Below are positions 48,626 through 59,403 of a stretch of DNA of 64,000 nucleotides, piece after piece. The stretch is from NCBI RefSeq assembly GCF_949987515.2, contig NC_082690.1, forward strand, positions 106,204,400 through 106,268,399. Reading direction: 5' to 3'. A model generated the notes under the pieces. The model was not told the origin of the DNA and searched no databases. It was given only the letters and a program-made list of their open reading frames with translations. This DNA comes from Delphinus delphis. Lineage: Eukaryota; Chordata; Mammalia; Artiodactyla; Delphinidae. The position numbers were made by a program, and so were the translations under genes. Every line of letters starts with the position of its first letter. The stretch's first letter is position 1.

Positions 48626-49380
48626 GTGGCTTCAGGGGAGGCAGAGATGGGCTGACCCACGGGGACACTGGAGCAGAGCGAGGCAGGTCCAGGAGCCCCG
48701 CCCAGTCAGCACTGAGGTGGGCAGCTCATGGCCGCAGGTATCAGAGACCCGGCCTGTGGTCTGGAGGTCTGGAGGAAGATGGCCCCAGGGTCAGTTAACC
48801 CAAGAGCTCCACGAGGTGTGGGACCTGGTTGCCTCCTCCGGAGGCAAGATGGCGGCAGCCTCTTCTAGCATGATGTCCCTACATTACAACGTCCAAAGTG
48901 GGGAAGGGGCACCTCCCCATTTTCCTTTGTAAGTGAGGCAACGTCCAGGGGCACTCCCCAACCTCAGCTGCCTTCCCTGTGTCTCACGGGTCAGGGTGGC
49001 GTCACTTGCCCAGGGCTAATGCCACAGCAGAATTAAGACAGCCTCTAGGCTGGGGAGGGGCCCGTGAGGCACAGAGCAGCAAGCACCTGGACAAAATTGG
49101 GGCTCTACTGGCAAGGAAGGGAGGGGGCACCCGTGGCGTGGACGACCAGCAGAGTTTGCTAGATGATGTGGGTGGGACCACCAAGTACAGCGCGACAGCA
49201 GGAGGGTTCTTGTACACGGAGGACCTGGGTCGAATGCAGTCTTCAGGGAAGTAGGTCACTGCCAAGGCCAGTTGCGTGCAGTGGGCCCTTTCTGCAGCTG
49301 AGCTTCCCATGGGACTAGCCTTTATTTGGGTGTTCCTCAAAGGAGGGGGAACAAATGAGTGACGTATGAGCTCAGCATGC
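48626..49380. other. No recognised gene or repeat
   Basis: Nothing assignable. Frames here lack protein features. Confidence 0.3.
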
Positions 49381-49382
49381 TT

Positions 49383-49470
49383 TCCATCCATTCCTGCATC
49401 CCTCCATCCCTGCACTCCTCCACCCCTGCATCCCTCCATCTCTCCATCTCTGCGTCCCTTCATCCCTCTA
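49383..49470 (+). repeat. Imperfect CATCCCTC-type minisatellite
   Basis: About 88 nt of repeated CATCCCTCCAT/CTGCATCC units of 8-15 bp, imperfect. Confidence 0.85.
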
Positions 49471-49499
49471 GTTCTTAAGACTTTACCTGTAATCACTAT

Positions 49500-51075
49500 G
49501 TAAACCTCCAGGTGAAGAGTCCCCTTTTAGTTCTTAATATTCCAGGAGTGCAGATTTCCCCTTGCTTTATAACCCTCCAACAAATTCTGCAGCCAATCAG
49601 CTAACTTTCATCTCTCTGCTTGCTGTGTTTAATTAAGCTACACACATTCCAGATCAGGAGGAATACAAGTGTCCAGGTACCGCCGGCCTTTTGTCTGTTC
49701 CACTTGCCTGTGATGACGCAGGCCGTGGAGGCCCACCAAGATGCAGATAGAAATAACCCACTTTGGCTTTTCTTGCCGGCAGACTTTCTGGATGGTTTTG
49801 AAACACCAGACTGGGTCTGTGGCCAGAAGCCTTAATCCTTGGCCCAGGACGGTCTGGGTTGATATCATTTGAGAATACACCTGATTGGCTAATCTCCTTG
49901 TTAGCAACATTTGTGAAAAAATGAAAGTTGGTCGGTTTGTTTGTTTATCGTCTGCAAAGGAATTTTCAAGACTTACAAGGAAAGAACCTTTGCTGCTCCC
50001 ATCCAGGAGCCTTTCCACCTGGCAAGAGAAGTCATCCGGAGCCGGGTGGTGGAGATGTCACATCACGTCATGTGGGAATAAGTAGGCGAAACTTTGCAGT
50101 GGTTCTGTCCCGACCTATCTAGGGTTAGCAATGCCTGCTCGCAAGCTGGAACACCGTCCACAAGACTGTGAAGGGCTAGGAGTCTTAGATGTTAGTATTC
50201 AAATCTAAAAATGAACATGGCGTGAGAGGGACCAAGGGCTGCCACCTGCCCGGGCAGCATGGGCGCTGGTGTTACATCTCACTGAAGATTCTTGGCTGTG
50301 CTGGGCAGTCTCCCCCCTTTTCTTGGAGGAATGGGGAGGAGGGAGTGTGGCAGATTGCCTTGGGACAATGGGCCCCTGTCCTGTTGCATGGGCCGCTGGG
50401 CCGCTTGGCCCCAAACAATAGGCCGGGGCCAGCCCCTCTCCTGCTGCCCCCGGCCTGAGACAGATGCCCGGGAGCCCCCCGTGAGCGCCCCGGAGGTGAC
50501 CTCTGGGGCTGCCCTGTTACTCCACGGACGAGACCCTGAAGGGCGGGAGGCAGACAATGGGGCTCATGCCAGGCGCCCGGCCTCTGGCACGGGCCGGGGA
50601 CTCCCCAGGGAGAGCAGGGCCTGGCAGGTGCTGTTATTGTTTGGGGCACGGGGGCCCTCCCGGGGGTCTCCCGGCTCGGCAGTGGCAGAGGCTTGGGGCT
50701 GGGGGCCCTGTTGTTCTCTGGGGAGGACCCAAGGAGCTGATTTGGCCCCATTCATCCTGACAGCCCCTGCCCGGCCCTGGACTTGGCCTCTAAAAATGTC
50801 ATTCAGAAAAGCAATTAACTGGCCTTGAACAGCACCGCGATTCCGAGCGTCAGAGTTTTACAACCAGACCTGCTGTAGGAAATGCCCGGCTTCGACCTGA
50901 CATTCTTTCCTGAGTTGGGGCACAGGCAGAATTTTCCGGAGGAATATGTCAGCTTAGGTGGATGAGTGTGTTTTCTCTTCCAGCTATTTCCTCCCTGGGA
51001 GAGAAACCGCAGCATAAGCTGAAAGCAGCCCAGGAGCACATCAAGTGGCCCTCCACCCACGGGAGAGGCGGCAGC
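49500..51075. other. Unique DNA, no recognised gene
   Basis: 49500-50130 is AT-balanced and repeat-free; 50190-50770 is GC-rich with chance open frames up to 178 codons; 50770-51060 is balanced again. No domain or splice structure was recognised. Confidence 0.35.
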
Positions 51076-51110
51076 GGTGTGCAAGTGCGTGCACGTGTGT
51101 GTGCGCTGTG
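51076..51110. repeat. Alternating purine-pyrimidine tract
   Basis: GTGCGTGCACGTGTGTGTGC and neighbours: Z-DNA-prone. Confidence 0.6.
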
Positions 51111-51285
51111 CTGGGGTATTTTTCCCCATGATTATTCATAGCGGCTTTGTTTGTAAAGGCCCCAAACTGGAAATAACCGAAATATTCCTCAACAGGTGAT
51201 TAAGCAGAACGTGATAGTCCACACTGGGAAACACTACTCAGCAGTCAAAAGGGATAAGCGATCGACACACACAGCTGGAACCGTC

Positions 51286-51827
51286 CTTGTGCGCGTCTGC
51301 TTGGGCCGCCATAAAACCACCACAGCCTGGGCGGCTCAAAGGACAGAGATTCATCTTCTCCCAGTTCCGGAGGCTGGAAGTCCGAGATCAAGGTGTCGGC
51401 CGCGTTGTTCTCATCTGAGGTCTCTCTCCTTGGCCTGCAGATGGCCACCCTCTCGCTGTCTCCACACGGTTTTCCTCTGGTATCTCTGTGTGGGTCCAGA
51501 TTTCCTCTTTTTCTAAGGACACACGTCAGACTGGACCAGGGCCCGTCCAACAGCCTCATTTTCACTCAGTCACCTCCTTAACAGCCCTATATCTCAGGAC
51601 TTCCCTGGCGGTCCAGTGGTTAGGACTCTGTGCTTCCACAGCAGGGGGCCTGGGTTCCATCCCTGGTCGGAGAACTAAGATTCCGCAAGCCGTGTGGCAT
51701 GGCCAAAAAGAGGAAAAAAAGATCCAATCTACAGACAGCCACCATCAGGTACTGGGGTTTAGGACTCTACCCCATGAACCTCGGGGGACACGGTTCAGCC
51801 CCTCCCTGCCAGCTCTCACAGGGGGTA
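51286..51827 (-). mobile_element. MLT1 LTR inside L1, itself split by a SINE
   Basis: Reversed MLT1: 'tgcttgggccgccataaaac', 'cagttccggaggctggaagt', 'ccgagatcaaggtgtcggcc', 'tctctctccttggcctgcag', 'atggccaccctctcgctgtc', and after the SINE 'tactggggtttaggactcta' and 'gggggacacggttcagcccc'. Confidence 0.8.
51597..51722 (+). mobile_element. CHR-1-type tRNA SINE, inner element of the nest
   Basis: Head GGACTTCCCTGGCGGTCCAG, B-box-like GGTTCCATCCCTGGTCGG, then GCCGTGTGGCATGGCC and a short A-rich tail. Short form without the CHR-2 body. Confidence 0.88.
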
Positions 51828-52049
51828 GTCTCAGTGAATCCAATCAACCTCAAAAGGTCCCAGACTGTAGGATTCCATTTCCATGCCATTCTGGACGACA
51901 AAATCACAGAGATGGAAAACAGAATAGTATTTGCCAGGTACTGTGGATGGCGGGTACCAGTGGGTGTAACTAGAAAGGGTAGAATAAGAGAGATGTTTGT
52001 ACTGATAATTCTGTATCTTGATTGCGATAGATGCTGGGGATTTTTACAA

Positions 52050-52190
52050 ACATCTATTCACCTGATCTTTACAAGAACCCACCAGGAAAGGCACCATTAT
52101 CTGACTTTACAGACAAAGAGATGGAACCCCTGAAAGGCGTGTTACCCGACCAAACTCAAGGTCAAATCTGTGGGACTTCACAGCTGTGTC
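52050..52190 (-). mobile_element. MIR SINE fragment
   Basis: 'gcaccattatctgactttac' and 'agacaaagagatggaacccc' match reversed MIR. Confidence 0.55.
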
Positions 52191-52955
52191 TTTTTTCACA
52201 TCCGTTCCCCAGAAGGCCCTTTCCTTCCTCACCCCTGCTGCTTCCATGATCCAGGAGTGTGGCTAGGCTGCAAGGGTCACCTAACGGCTGGGTGGCCCCA
52301 GGGTCGGCACCTATACCAGGAATTGTGAATGAGGCCAGAGCTCCCTTGAAGGGCTCTTCGTCACCCTCGTTTTTCTTTGAGACGCCCTCTGCCCATGTTG
52401 GCTGCTGGCCCAAGCTCCTTGCTGAGACCACTGGGCATTTGGAGGGATGACCAACCCAAGGGTAAAAGCCACCATGCCTCACTCGTAATAGAAATTGAGT
52501 AGAACCAGCCACGGCCCCAAATCCCATGGAAATTGGCCCCAGGCAGCGGCAAGTGGCTTCTTCAGGGGTTCCAGTGGGTTTGGAATCACAGGAAAACAGA
52601 ATTTTAGAGCTGGAAGGGTCACTAGAAATGCCCCCTCTGCACAGACTCGGAGACACAGAGAAAAGGGCTTGCCTGGGTCCTGGGGCTGTGGGCAGGGCTG
52701 CGTTAGAACCCGGGCGGGGATGCCCGCCGGGGGTGCACGGACTTTTGCTCTTTGGTGCTCCGGGCTCAGCATGGGGGGCAGCACTGCTCTGCACCTGGGT
52801 CACACGATGATTTTCTGGTGAGTTTTGCTTTATTCATTTAGAACTGTAATGACCCTGTGGGGTGCGATGACAGTGGACGGACTGGTTCACTTCCGACGGT
52901 GCAGACAGACGTTCGGGGCAAATTGTTTCGCCTAATTTGCCGAAGGTGCAGCAGA
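52191..52955. other. No recognised gene
   Basis: 52598-52710 ('agaattttagagctggaagg', 'gtcactagaaatgcccc') resembles an old SINE-like mammalian repeat of uncertain name. The rest is unassigned. Confidence 0.35.
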
Positions 52956-52959
52956 GGAA

Positions 52960-53080
52960 ACGGTCAGGGACTCAGGCCTCGGAGTTCGGTCCCAGCTGCA
53001 TGGGTGGTCACTTAGCTTCCCAGGCCTCAGCTCCCACATCTGAAAGGCGGATGATAATAAAACCGCCCATGAGTGGGTTT
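52960..53080 (+). mobile_element. MIR SINE fragment
   Basis: 'gtcacttagcttcccaggcc', 'tcagctcccacatctgaaag' and 'gcggatgataataaaaccgc' form a sense MIR. Confidence 0.7.
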
Positions 53081-54412
53081 ATGCTGGCAAAGTTTTCTGC
53101 GTTGTGCCCGGCGCTGGCATGGGACAGGTGCCTCTCCTCTTTAGTGGAATCATTTGACCGTGTTGGTGGGGGACACCAGTCTGCATGGGGAAAATTGCCT
53201 GGAGCGTGGCGGGAGAGAGCCCCTCTTCTACACCGTGATGGGGGCAGGGAGGGAGGGATTGATCCCTGAGTCCGTGTGTTCACCCGTGGAGGTGGTGTTC
53301 TTTGCCCCAGGAAAGAGGCTACATTTGGGGCCCAGCGGGCTGGGTGCTTGGTGAGGACTGGCTGGCTGGGGTGCCCTGGCGTGAAGGAAGAGCCTGGGCC
53401 TGTGCGGCACAGTGACGAGAACCCTGGCCCTCTGGACTCAGTTTCCTCATCTGTAGCTGCAGCCGTGACCTTCAGCTCGTGAGCCAGGCCTGCGTTGCTG
53501 TCTCATCAGACCCAGGATCAAGACGGGTTGGCTGGCTCCCCACGGGCCCGAGAAAGGGCCCAGCGTGGCCAGGGTTGGCGGCAGGTCCCCGTGCCCCGCA
53601 GGCTGTCTGGGCCAGGCCAGCGCCGACCAGCCGGCCCCGGAGAAGCTGGTGATCTGGTGGCGGCTCCCCTGCTCTGCGAGCCGTTTGTCCCCCTCGGCCC
53701 CCAGCCCCCGCCGCCGATGACAAGTGGGCTTTCAGTAGATATGACAGCCACTGGTGGGGGGTCCCTGGCCGCGGTCCACGTCTCCACACTTGACTTGCTC
53801 ACAGTTCACTGGCCCGAAATAATGTCCCCAATGCAAGTCGGCGGACGGAACACTCGGAGTGGACGCCTTGCTTTTTTTTCCCTCCTTTTTTTAATACATT
53901 AAACATGCATTACTGGATTTCTACCCCGTTCCTCTGACAGCTGTGGAAAAATAAAGAAAATTCAGTTTGAACTTAAAAAGCCGGGGCTTAATTTATATCC
54001 CGCACCTTTGTCTGCCCGGTTCTTTTTCCTCTTCCGATGGAAAGGCCCCAGGGAGCGGGAGACACAGGCTCTGCCACCCCACGTGGCCCCGTGGTGCCCG
54101 GGCCTTAATAGGGGCGCCCAGTGGCCAACACGAAGGGGAGTTTTCAGATGGAAATGCGGCCAGACAATGCAATCATCTGTCTCGCAATCTGTTTTGAAGG
54201 GGGGAAGGAGAGAGCCGGCCGGGAGGAGAGTCGTTTCTACTGGGGAGGTTTCATTCAGAGCGTTTTATAGGAAAAGACAGATGTCATGAATACTGATGTG
54301 GACGGCCTGGGTCTGGTAGTTTTTTTAATTTTCTGAGTTGTAAAGACAAAGTGTTTTAATGACACAGGGAAACACATGTTGATGGGAGGGCCCTGGGTTC
54401 ATTCTAGTTTAA
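53081..54412. other. Unique DNA, no recognised gene
   Basis: GC-rich to 53860, then balanced and repeat-free to 54370 (for example 'ccttttttaatacattaaac'). A short MIR-like remnant may lie near 53440. No coding feature is supported. Confidence 0.3.
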
Positions 54413-54601
54413 CTCTCTCTTTCTCTCCCTTTCTTCCCTTCCTTCCTTCTTCCCTCCCTCCCTCCCTCTCTTTCTTTCTTTCTTTCCTTCTTTCTCTTTC
54501 TTTCTTTCTTCCTTTCTTTCTTCCTTCCTTCCTTTCTTTCTTTCTTTCTTTCTTTCTTTTCTTTCTTTCTTTCTTTTCTTTCTTTCTTTCTTTCTTTCTT
54601 T

Positions 54602-54652
<51 letters not shown>

Positions 54653-54959
54653 CTCTTTCTCTCTTTCTCTCTTTCTTTCTTTCTTCCTTCCTTCCTTCCT
54701 TCCTTTCTTTTCTTTGTTCCTTCCTTTCTTTTCTTTCTCCCTTTCTTTCTTTCTTTCTCTCTTTCTTTCTTTCCTCTTTCTCTCTCTCTCTCTTTGTTTC
54801 CTCCCTTCCTCTCCCTTTTTCTTTCTTTCTCTCTTCCCCTCCCTCCCTCCCTCCCTTCCTTCCTTCCTTCCTCTCTTTCTCTCTTTCCTTCGTTCCTTCC
54901 CCCTCCTTCCTTCCTTCTTTCCTCTCTCTCTTTCTTCTTTTCTTCTTCCTTCCCTCCCT
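54413..54959 (+). repeat. 547-nt polypyrimidine tract (TTTC/TTCC)
   Basis: Only C and T except for three G bases (54716, 54796, 54892); the first 303 nt (54413-54715) are uninterrupted. Units are mostly TTTC and TTCC. Long homopyrimidine-homopurine DNA can form triplexes. It creates open frames on both strands (Phe/Ser/Leu-rich forward, Lys/Arg/Glu-rich reverse) that are not genes. Confidence 0.97.
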
Positions 54960-55259
54960 GCCCACCTTCTGCTTCTTTTCCCTTTGGGGGGGTCATTCTC
55001 TTGGAGTGTCGTTTATCTGTGCTGAGGAGAACGGGAGAGTGAGACACAGTGAGCACCGACCACGTCTGCACCTGGAGACACAGGCACAGGGCGCCCTCTC
55101 CTTCTGGCCCATCGTGGGAGTTTGGGGGCACAAGAAACACTTCCTTTCTGCACCTTCTGGCGCACTGTCCAGTTGAGGGAAGGGACCTGCTTTGCTGGGA
55201 CCCTGGGATTCTGCCTGAACCTCACAGTGTTTCTGCGTCAGGATCAGGGTGGCTGAACT
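54960..55259. other. No recognised gene or repeat
   Basis: Short unique segment after the polypyrimidine tract. Confidence 0.3.
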
Positions 55260-55400
55260 AAAAGAGGCATTTGTTCATGCAACAAGCATTTATTAAGCAC
55301 CAAGTGTAAGCCAGGAGCTAGGAGAGAGGGGTGGGTCAGACAGGCTGCCCATCCTTAAGGAGCTGCTGGCCTGAGGGGGAGGTGGAGGGCCGGACAGGTA
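55260..55400 (+). mobile_element. L2 LINE 3' fragment
   Basis: 'caagcatttattaagcacca', 'agtgtaagccaggagctagg' and 'gcccatccttaaggagctgc' follow the L2 end. Confidence 0.7.
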
Positions 55401-55539
55401 AGAGTGAGGTCATGACCTGCTGGGAAAGGTCCCTGCCTTTGGGCAGCGGGGAGCTGTAACCCTGAGGGAGGCCCCGGGCCTGGTTCTGGAGCTTCTCACC
55501 CGAGGCAGCAGGCCGGTACCTCTTGCCGTTCCCGTGACC

Positions 55540-55625
55540 TTGACGGCACAGATGCTAAGCTTCCCATTTGACAGTCAAGGAAACCGAGGCCCAGAGGCAC
55601 GGAGGGACAGGCCCCAGAGGGGTGG
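55540..55625 (-). mobile_element. MIR SINE remnant
   Basis: 'cttcccatttgacagtcaag' and 'gaaaccgaggcccagaggca' match reversed MIR. Confidence 0.55.
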
Positions 55626-55769
55626 CCAGAACTGCCCCTCTGCCCTGGGAGCCCAGATCAGGGTATGGTTCACCCCACACTTCCTGGATGCAGAGAAGGC
55701 CCACCGAGGTCATCAGACTAGACGCCACTTGTGGACGCTTAGTGCCCACCTGCCCAGGTAACAGGAGCC

Positions 55770-55870
55770 CTGCAGGGGAGGAGACACACAGAAAACAGAG
55801 AGGGCCAGCAACTTGCCTGTGGCCACACAGCTCCTACCTGGTGGAGGCCCATTTGAGGTCAGAGCTGGGT
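55770..55870 (-). mobile_element. MIR SINE remnant
   Basis: 'ccagcaacttgcctgtggcc', 'acacagctcctacctggtgg' and 'ttgaggtcagagctgggttc' match reversed MIR. Confidence 0.55.
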
Positions 55871-56395
55871 TCTTTTTAATTGTAGTAAAATTGAACACGA
55901 TGTAATATTTATCACTTGAACCATTTGTAAGCGTGCAACTCAGTGGCAGTACATACATTCACGTCAGGTAACCATCGTCACTGTCTGGACCTAAAATGTT
56001 CATTGTCTCCAACTAAAACCCTGTGCCCCTTAGGCAATAACTACCCCAGCCCCTGGCGCTCAGAGTCCTACTTCCTGTCCCTATGGATTTGACTCCTCTG
56101 GGGCCTCAGATGAGTGGACGCGCACAGGGTGGTCCTTCTGTGACTGGCCTGCTTCACTCCGCGCACTGTCCTCGAGGTTCACCCTCGCTGTAGCCTGTGT
56201 CAGAATCTCCTCCCTCTATAAGGCCTACTGTTGGGTTGGCCAAAAGGTTCATTCGGGTTTTTCCATAACATCTGATGGAAAACCTGAAGGAACCTTTTGG
56301 CCAGCCCCAAACCACTATGTTGTATGACTGGACCACATTTTGCTCATCTGTTGTTGGCAGATCTGTTTTCTAGGATAACGACTCTCTTCCACAGG
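55871..56395 (-). mobile_element. L1M 3' relic carrying a mariner-type insertion
   Basis: 'taattgtagtaaaattgaac', 'gcaactcagtggcagtacat', 'acattcacgtcaggtaacca', 'actaaaaccctgtgcccctt', 'ggaccacattttgctcatct': reversed L1M 3' order, interrupted at 56231-56310. Confidence 0.7.
56231..56310. mobile_element. 80-bp mariner-type MITE (near-perfect palindrome)
   Basis: Ends TTGGGTTGGCCAAAAGGTTC and GAACCTTTTGGCCAGCCCCAA are inverted copies with few mismatches, and the middle (CGGGTTTTTCC / GGAAAACCTG) also pairs. This matches the short mariner derivative known from cetartiodactyl genomes. No transposase. Confidence 0.85.
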
Positions 56396-57305
56396 CCTGT
56401 GTCTGGGTGGGTGGGGCTGCAGGGGGCGGGCCTCTCCTACCCACGAGGCCCAGGCCCTTCATCTGTGGCTGCAGGTCTGGGCGCAGAGGCCCCTGAGCGG
56501 GGCCCTTCAGCCGTCGGGGGTAGCTTTGGTGCCCGCTGTGTCCAGGCCCCGCACAGGGCACCGGATGGGGATTCAGAGGTGAGCAGACCGCCATCCTCTG
56601 CTGAGGCGGGGTAGCTGCAGCCATCACACTTGTTCGTATGACAAGCGAGGACTGAGTGCCTTCTGCGTACAAGCACCTGGCGCCGGGGCCACAGCCTGGC
56701 CTTCGGATCTGACCTCCACCCTGTGGCCTCTGCCGGGCTCCTCCCTGACCTCCGAGGGAGGGGTCGGGGGCGAGCACCTTTCCTAGTTACCTGATGGGGA
56801 CGGTCAGCTGGTGCCCCTGCCTTCACATACACCCCGAATGTGTCCCTGTCTTACGGCAGGACGATATCGCAAGTCAGTTGCCGAGCCATTATTAAATGCC
56901 TACTGTGTTCCCAAGCCGAGCACAGGGAGCTGCTTCTAGCTGCCTCATTCGTCTGTACTCCACCCTCCCGGCTGTACCTCCCACCCCTCCCTGGGCCGCC
57001 AAGTTCCTCAACTACTTCAACAGGAAAAGTCAAAAGCCTGTTGGTGAGGTACCTGCGAGTCGTCCCAAGGCCCCAGGTGGTCCTCAGCCTGCTCCACCCT
57101 TGGGGCCTGAATGACTGACATCCAGATGGGCTTCCTGGAGGGGGTCCCCTTCTCTGGGCCTGGGAGCATGGGAAGGATGTAGCAGGGTGATGGGGAAGAT
57201 CAAGGGCTTAGGTGCATACCCACTCCAGGCCAGTCTGAGCCTGGGAACTATGGTCCCTAGACCATGGCTCAGGTTGGCGGGGGGCGGGCAGGGACCACGA
57301 GGCAG
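56396..57305. other. No recognised gene or repeat
   Basis: GC-rich DNA. Open frames up to 135 codons lack protein features. Confidence 0.3.
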
Positions 57306-57309
57306 GGGG

Positions 57310-57500
57310 TGTAGGGGTGGTAAGAACACCCTCTGGAGCCAGACACATCCTGACTCCCCCCCTTACCAGCTGGTGGCCCTTGCAAACCTCTTTACCTTTC
57401 TGTGCCTCAGTCTTCTCCTCTGTAAAATGGGTCTAACGAGAGTCTTATAAGATAAAGGCTCTGAGGTGTCACTAGTGCCTAGATCAGAGCAAGAATGCAA
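57310..57500 (+). mobile_element. MIR SINE, near full length
   Basis: 'aacaccctctggagccagac', 'acatcctgactccccccctt', 'gccctt...caaacctctttacc', 'tgtgcctcagtcttctcctc', 'tgtaaaatgggtctaacgag': a complete sense MIR. Confidence 0.9.
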
Positions 57501-58559
57501 TAGTGTTGGCCATTCGAGGACCAGGGATGTTCCTCCCGGGGTGGTCGGCACAGGGACCCTTAGCAGGAGTGCAGGGAAGCCTGCCAGGTGGCATTGCATG
57601 AAAGTGGAAGCCTGGTCCTGGAGTTTGGCTCACAGGTGTCTTCCCAGAAAGCTCTGCCCTTGTCTCCCCGACCTGCTTCCTCCTTGACCCTCAAAGGCAG
57701 CCCCACACCCCCTCCCCAGGGAAGGCCTCTCTGACCTCCTGGAGCAGGACAGACCCTTATCCTGCTCCCCCGGCCTGGACACAGACACCGTTTCCCACCT
57801 CTTCTCTCCGCAGGCAGGAACATGTTGGCTGCCCTGCATGTCCCCAGCTCTCCAGCAGTGCTGGGGACTTGCTGACACAAAGGAGAGGGGTCCTGAGTGA
57901 CATTCATACTGATGGGTAGGGCCCCACTGTGGCAGGAGCCCATCGCCTGAGGCTCACCCGTTCACAGCAGGGACACACGTGGTCTCTGGTGACCCAGTTT
58001 GGGAAGCTCGGGGAGGGTCTGGGACTCTTAGGCGCCAGCTCTGGTTTGAGCCGGGATGACCTTGGGAGAACATCTGCCCTCAGTTTCCCCATCTGTCAAC
58101 CAGGGCATTCCCCATGCAACCTTCCAGTTCTGATATTTGAGTTCATTGTTCCAGGGGTGGGGGGCTCCAGTGATAGCTGGGCAGATCTGCCCTGGTCTGG
58201 GGGGAACAAGTCTGCTTTGGGGAGGGGGCCTGTGCTGAGGAGTAGCCCCAGGGTTCGAAGGAAGCCTGGACACATTTCTGTTTGGGACCCCCCCAGGACC
58301 AGGCTCTCTGCTTCTAAAAGCAGGTCCTGATGGGTGGTCTGCTCCCCGTGGCTGCCACCCACTGCTTCTAACGCAGATCTCTGCGGCTCCCAGACCAGGA
58401 GCGCACGCTCCAGCCGCGAGGCGCACGTCCACAGTTTCCTGGAAGTCCAGGCTGCCTGTGCCGAGGGGCAGACGTGTGCCTGGAGACCGCAGGGAGGAGC
58501 CATCCTCCTTCTGCTGACACTTCAGATAAGGCTCAGTGCCTGGCCCCCCAGAGCCAAGC
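57501..58559. other. No recognised gene
   Basis: GC-rich. A small MIR-like remnant near 58080 ('ctcagtttccccatctgtca'). Nothing else assignable. Confidence 0.35.
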
Positions 58560-58945
58560 CTCTGTGCACTTCTTTGGATTCATAAAAGTGGCGCTGCTGG
58601 GTCAAAGAGCACGCCCCCATCTGGGCGGGGATGCGTGTGGCCAAAGTGACAAGGGGGGCTTCACCAGCTGTACCTCTGCTTGCTCCATCTCACTAACCTG
58701 CTGGTACGTTCTTGCGCATATTTGCCGGTTTGGTAGGTGCAAACTAAGATGTTAGTTGTCTGTGCTTCAAGTTGCATCTCTCGGATTATTGGCAACATTA
58801 AGCATTTTGTTACCCGTATTTATGGACCATACTTTCCTCTTCCAAATTACCCAGTTGTGTCCCTGGCCCATTTTTCTATTATTGTGTTTTTCTTTCTTAT
58901 TGATTCATAAAAACTCTTTGTATATTGTAGATAGGAAGAAAGGTG
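58560..58945 (-). mobile_element. L1M 3' relic
   Basis: 'attcataaaagtggcgctgc', 'tgggtcaaagagcacg', 'attattggcaacattaagca', then 'cccatttttctattattgtg' and 'aactctttgtatattgtaga' are consecutive parts of reversed L1M, so the segment at 58821-58936 is native here. Confidence 0.65.
58821..58936. repeat. 116-bp segment nearly identical to 48265-48380
   Basis: Partner of the direct repeat 10.6 kb upstream; three differences in 116 bases. This copy is in its normal L1M setting and is the likelier source. Confidence 0.9.
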
Positions 58946-59368
58946 AATGTTTATTCATGGGTGACATCTCTTTTTTCTGGAGAGGACAGACAGAACTTTC
59001 ACCCCACCCCTCAAAATTAGCTAATGTTTGAAATTCTCATTGTCCATTTTTCTCCGCTTGGTTTTACACTTTTCTTTGCGTTTTGCAGCTGTCTGTGCAC
59101 AGACGTCCCTGACAAGCAAGGCTAGAGAGACCTACAAGGGGACCTTGATCTCCGAGCAAAGGGCCCCGCCTTTCTGGGTCCCCAGGTGCAAGAAATGGTG
59201 TCTGAGTTCAAGTTCTCTGTCTCTTTCTCTGGCCAACAGATGATGGGGAAGAACCGAACCACCACCATCCCCTCCCCACAGACACAGCCCCTGGCCTCGC
59301 CAAACATGCGGCTACTTCTTTGGGGACAAGCAGGTTTTTCAAACAAAGTTTGCCAAATAAGCACATTT
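58946..59368. other. No recognised gene or repeat
   Basis: Nothing assignable. Confidence 0.3.
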
Positions 59369-59403
59369 TGTGTGTGTGTGTGTGTGTGTGTGGTTTTTTT
59401 TTT
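59369..59403 (+). repeat. (TG)12 microsatellite followed by poly-T
   Basis: TG dinucleotides at 59369-59392, then about ten T. Confidence 0.95.

Larger units (their letters stand above)
51130..52040 (+). mobile_element. L1 ORF2 end/3' relic (outer element of a triple nest)
   Basis: Left: 'attattcatagcggctttgt', 'ccccaaactggaaataaccg', 'cactactcagcagtcaaaag'. Right: 'cagactgtaggattccattt', 'acaaaatcacagagatggaa', 'aattctgtatcttgattgcg'. Consecutive parts of an old L1 3' end, separated by an LTR at about 51286-51827. Confidence 0.7.

Noticed and set aside
54376..55176. 266-codon forward frame rich in Phe, Ser and Leu, and Lys/Arg/Glu-rich reverse frames
   Set aside because: These are translations of the TTTC/TTCC polypyrimidine tract, not proteins.
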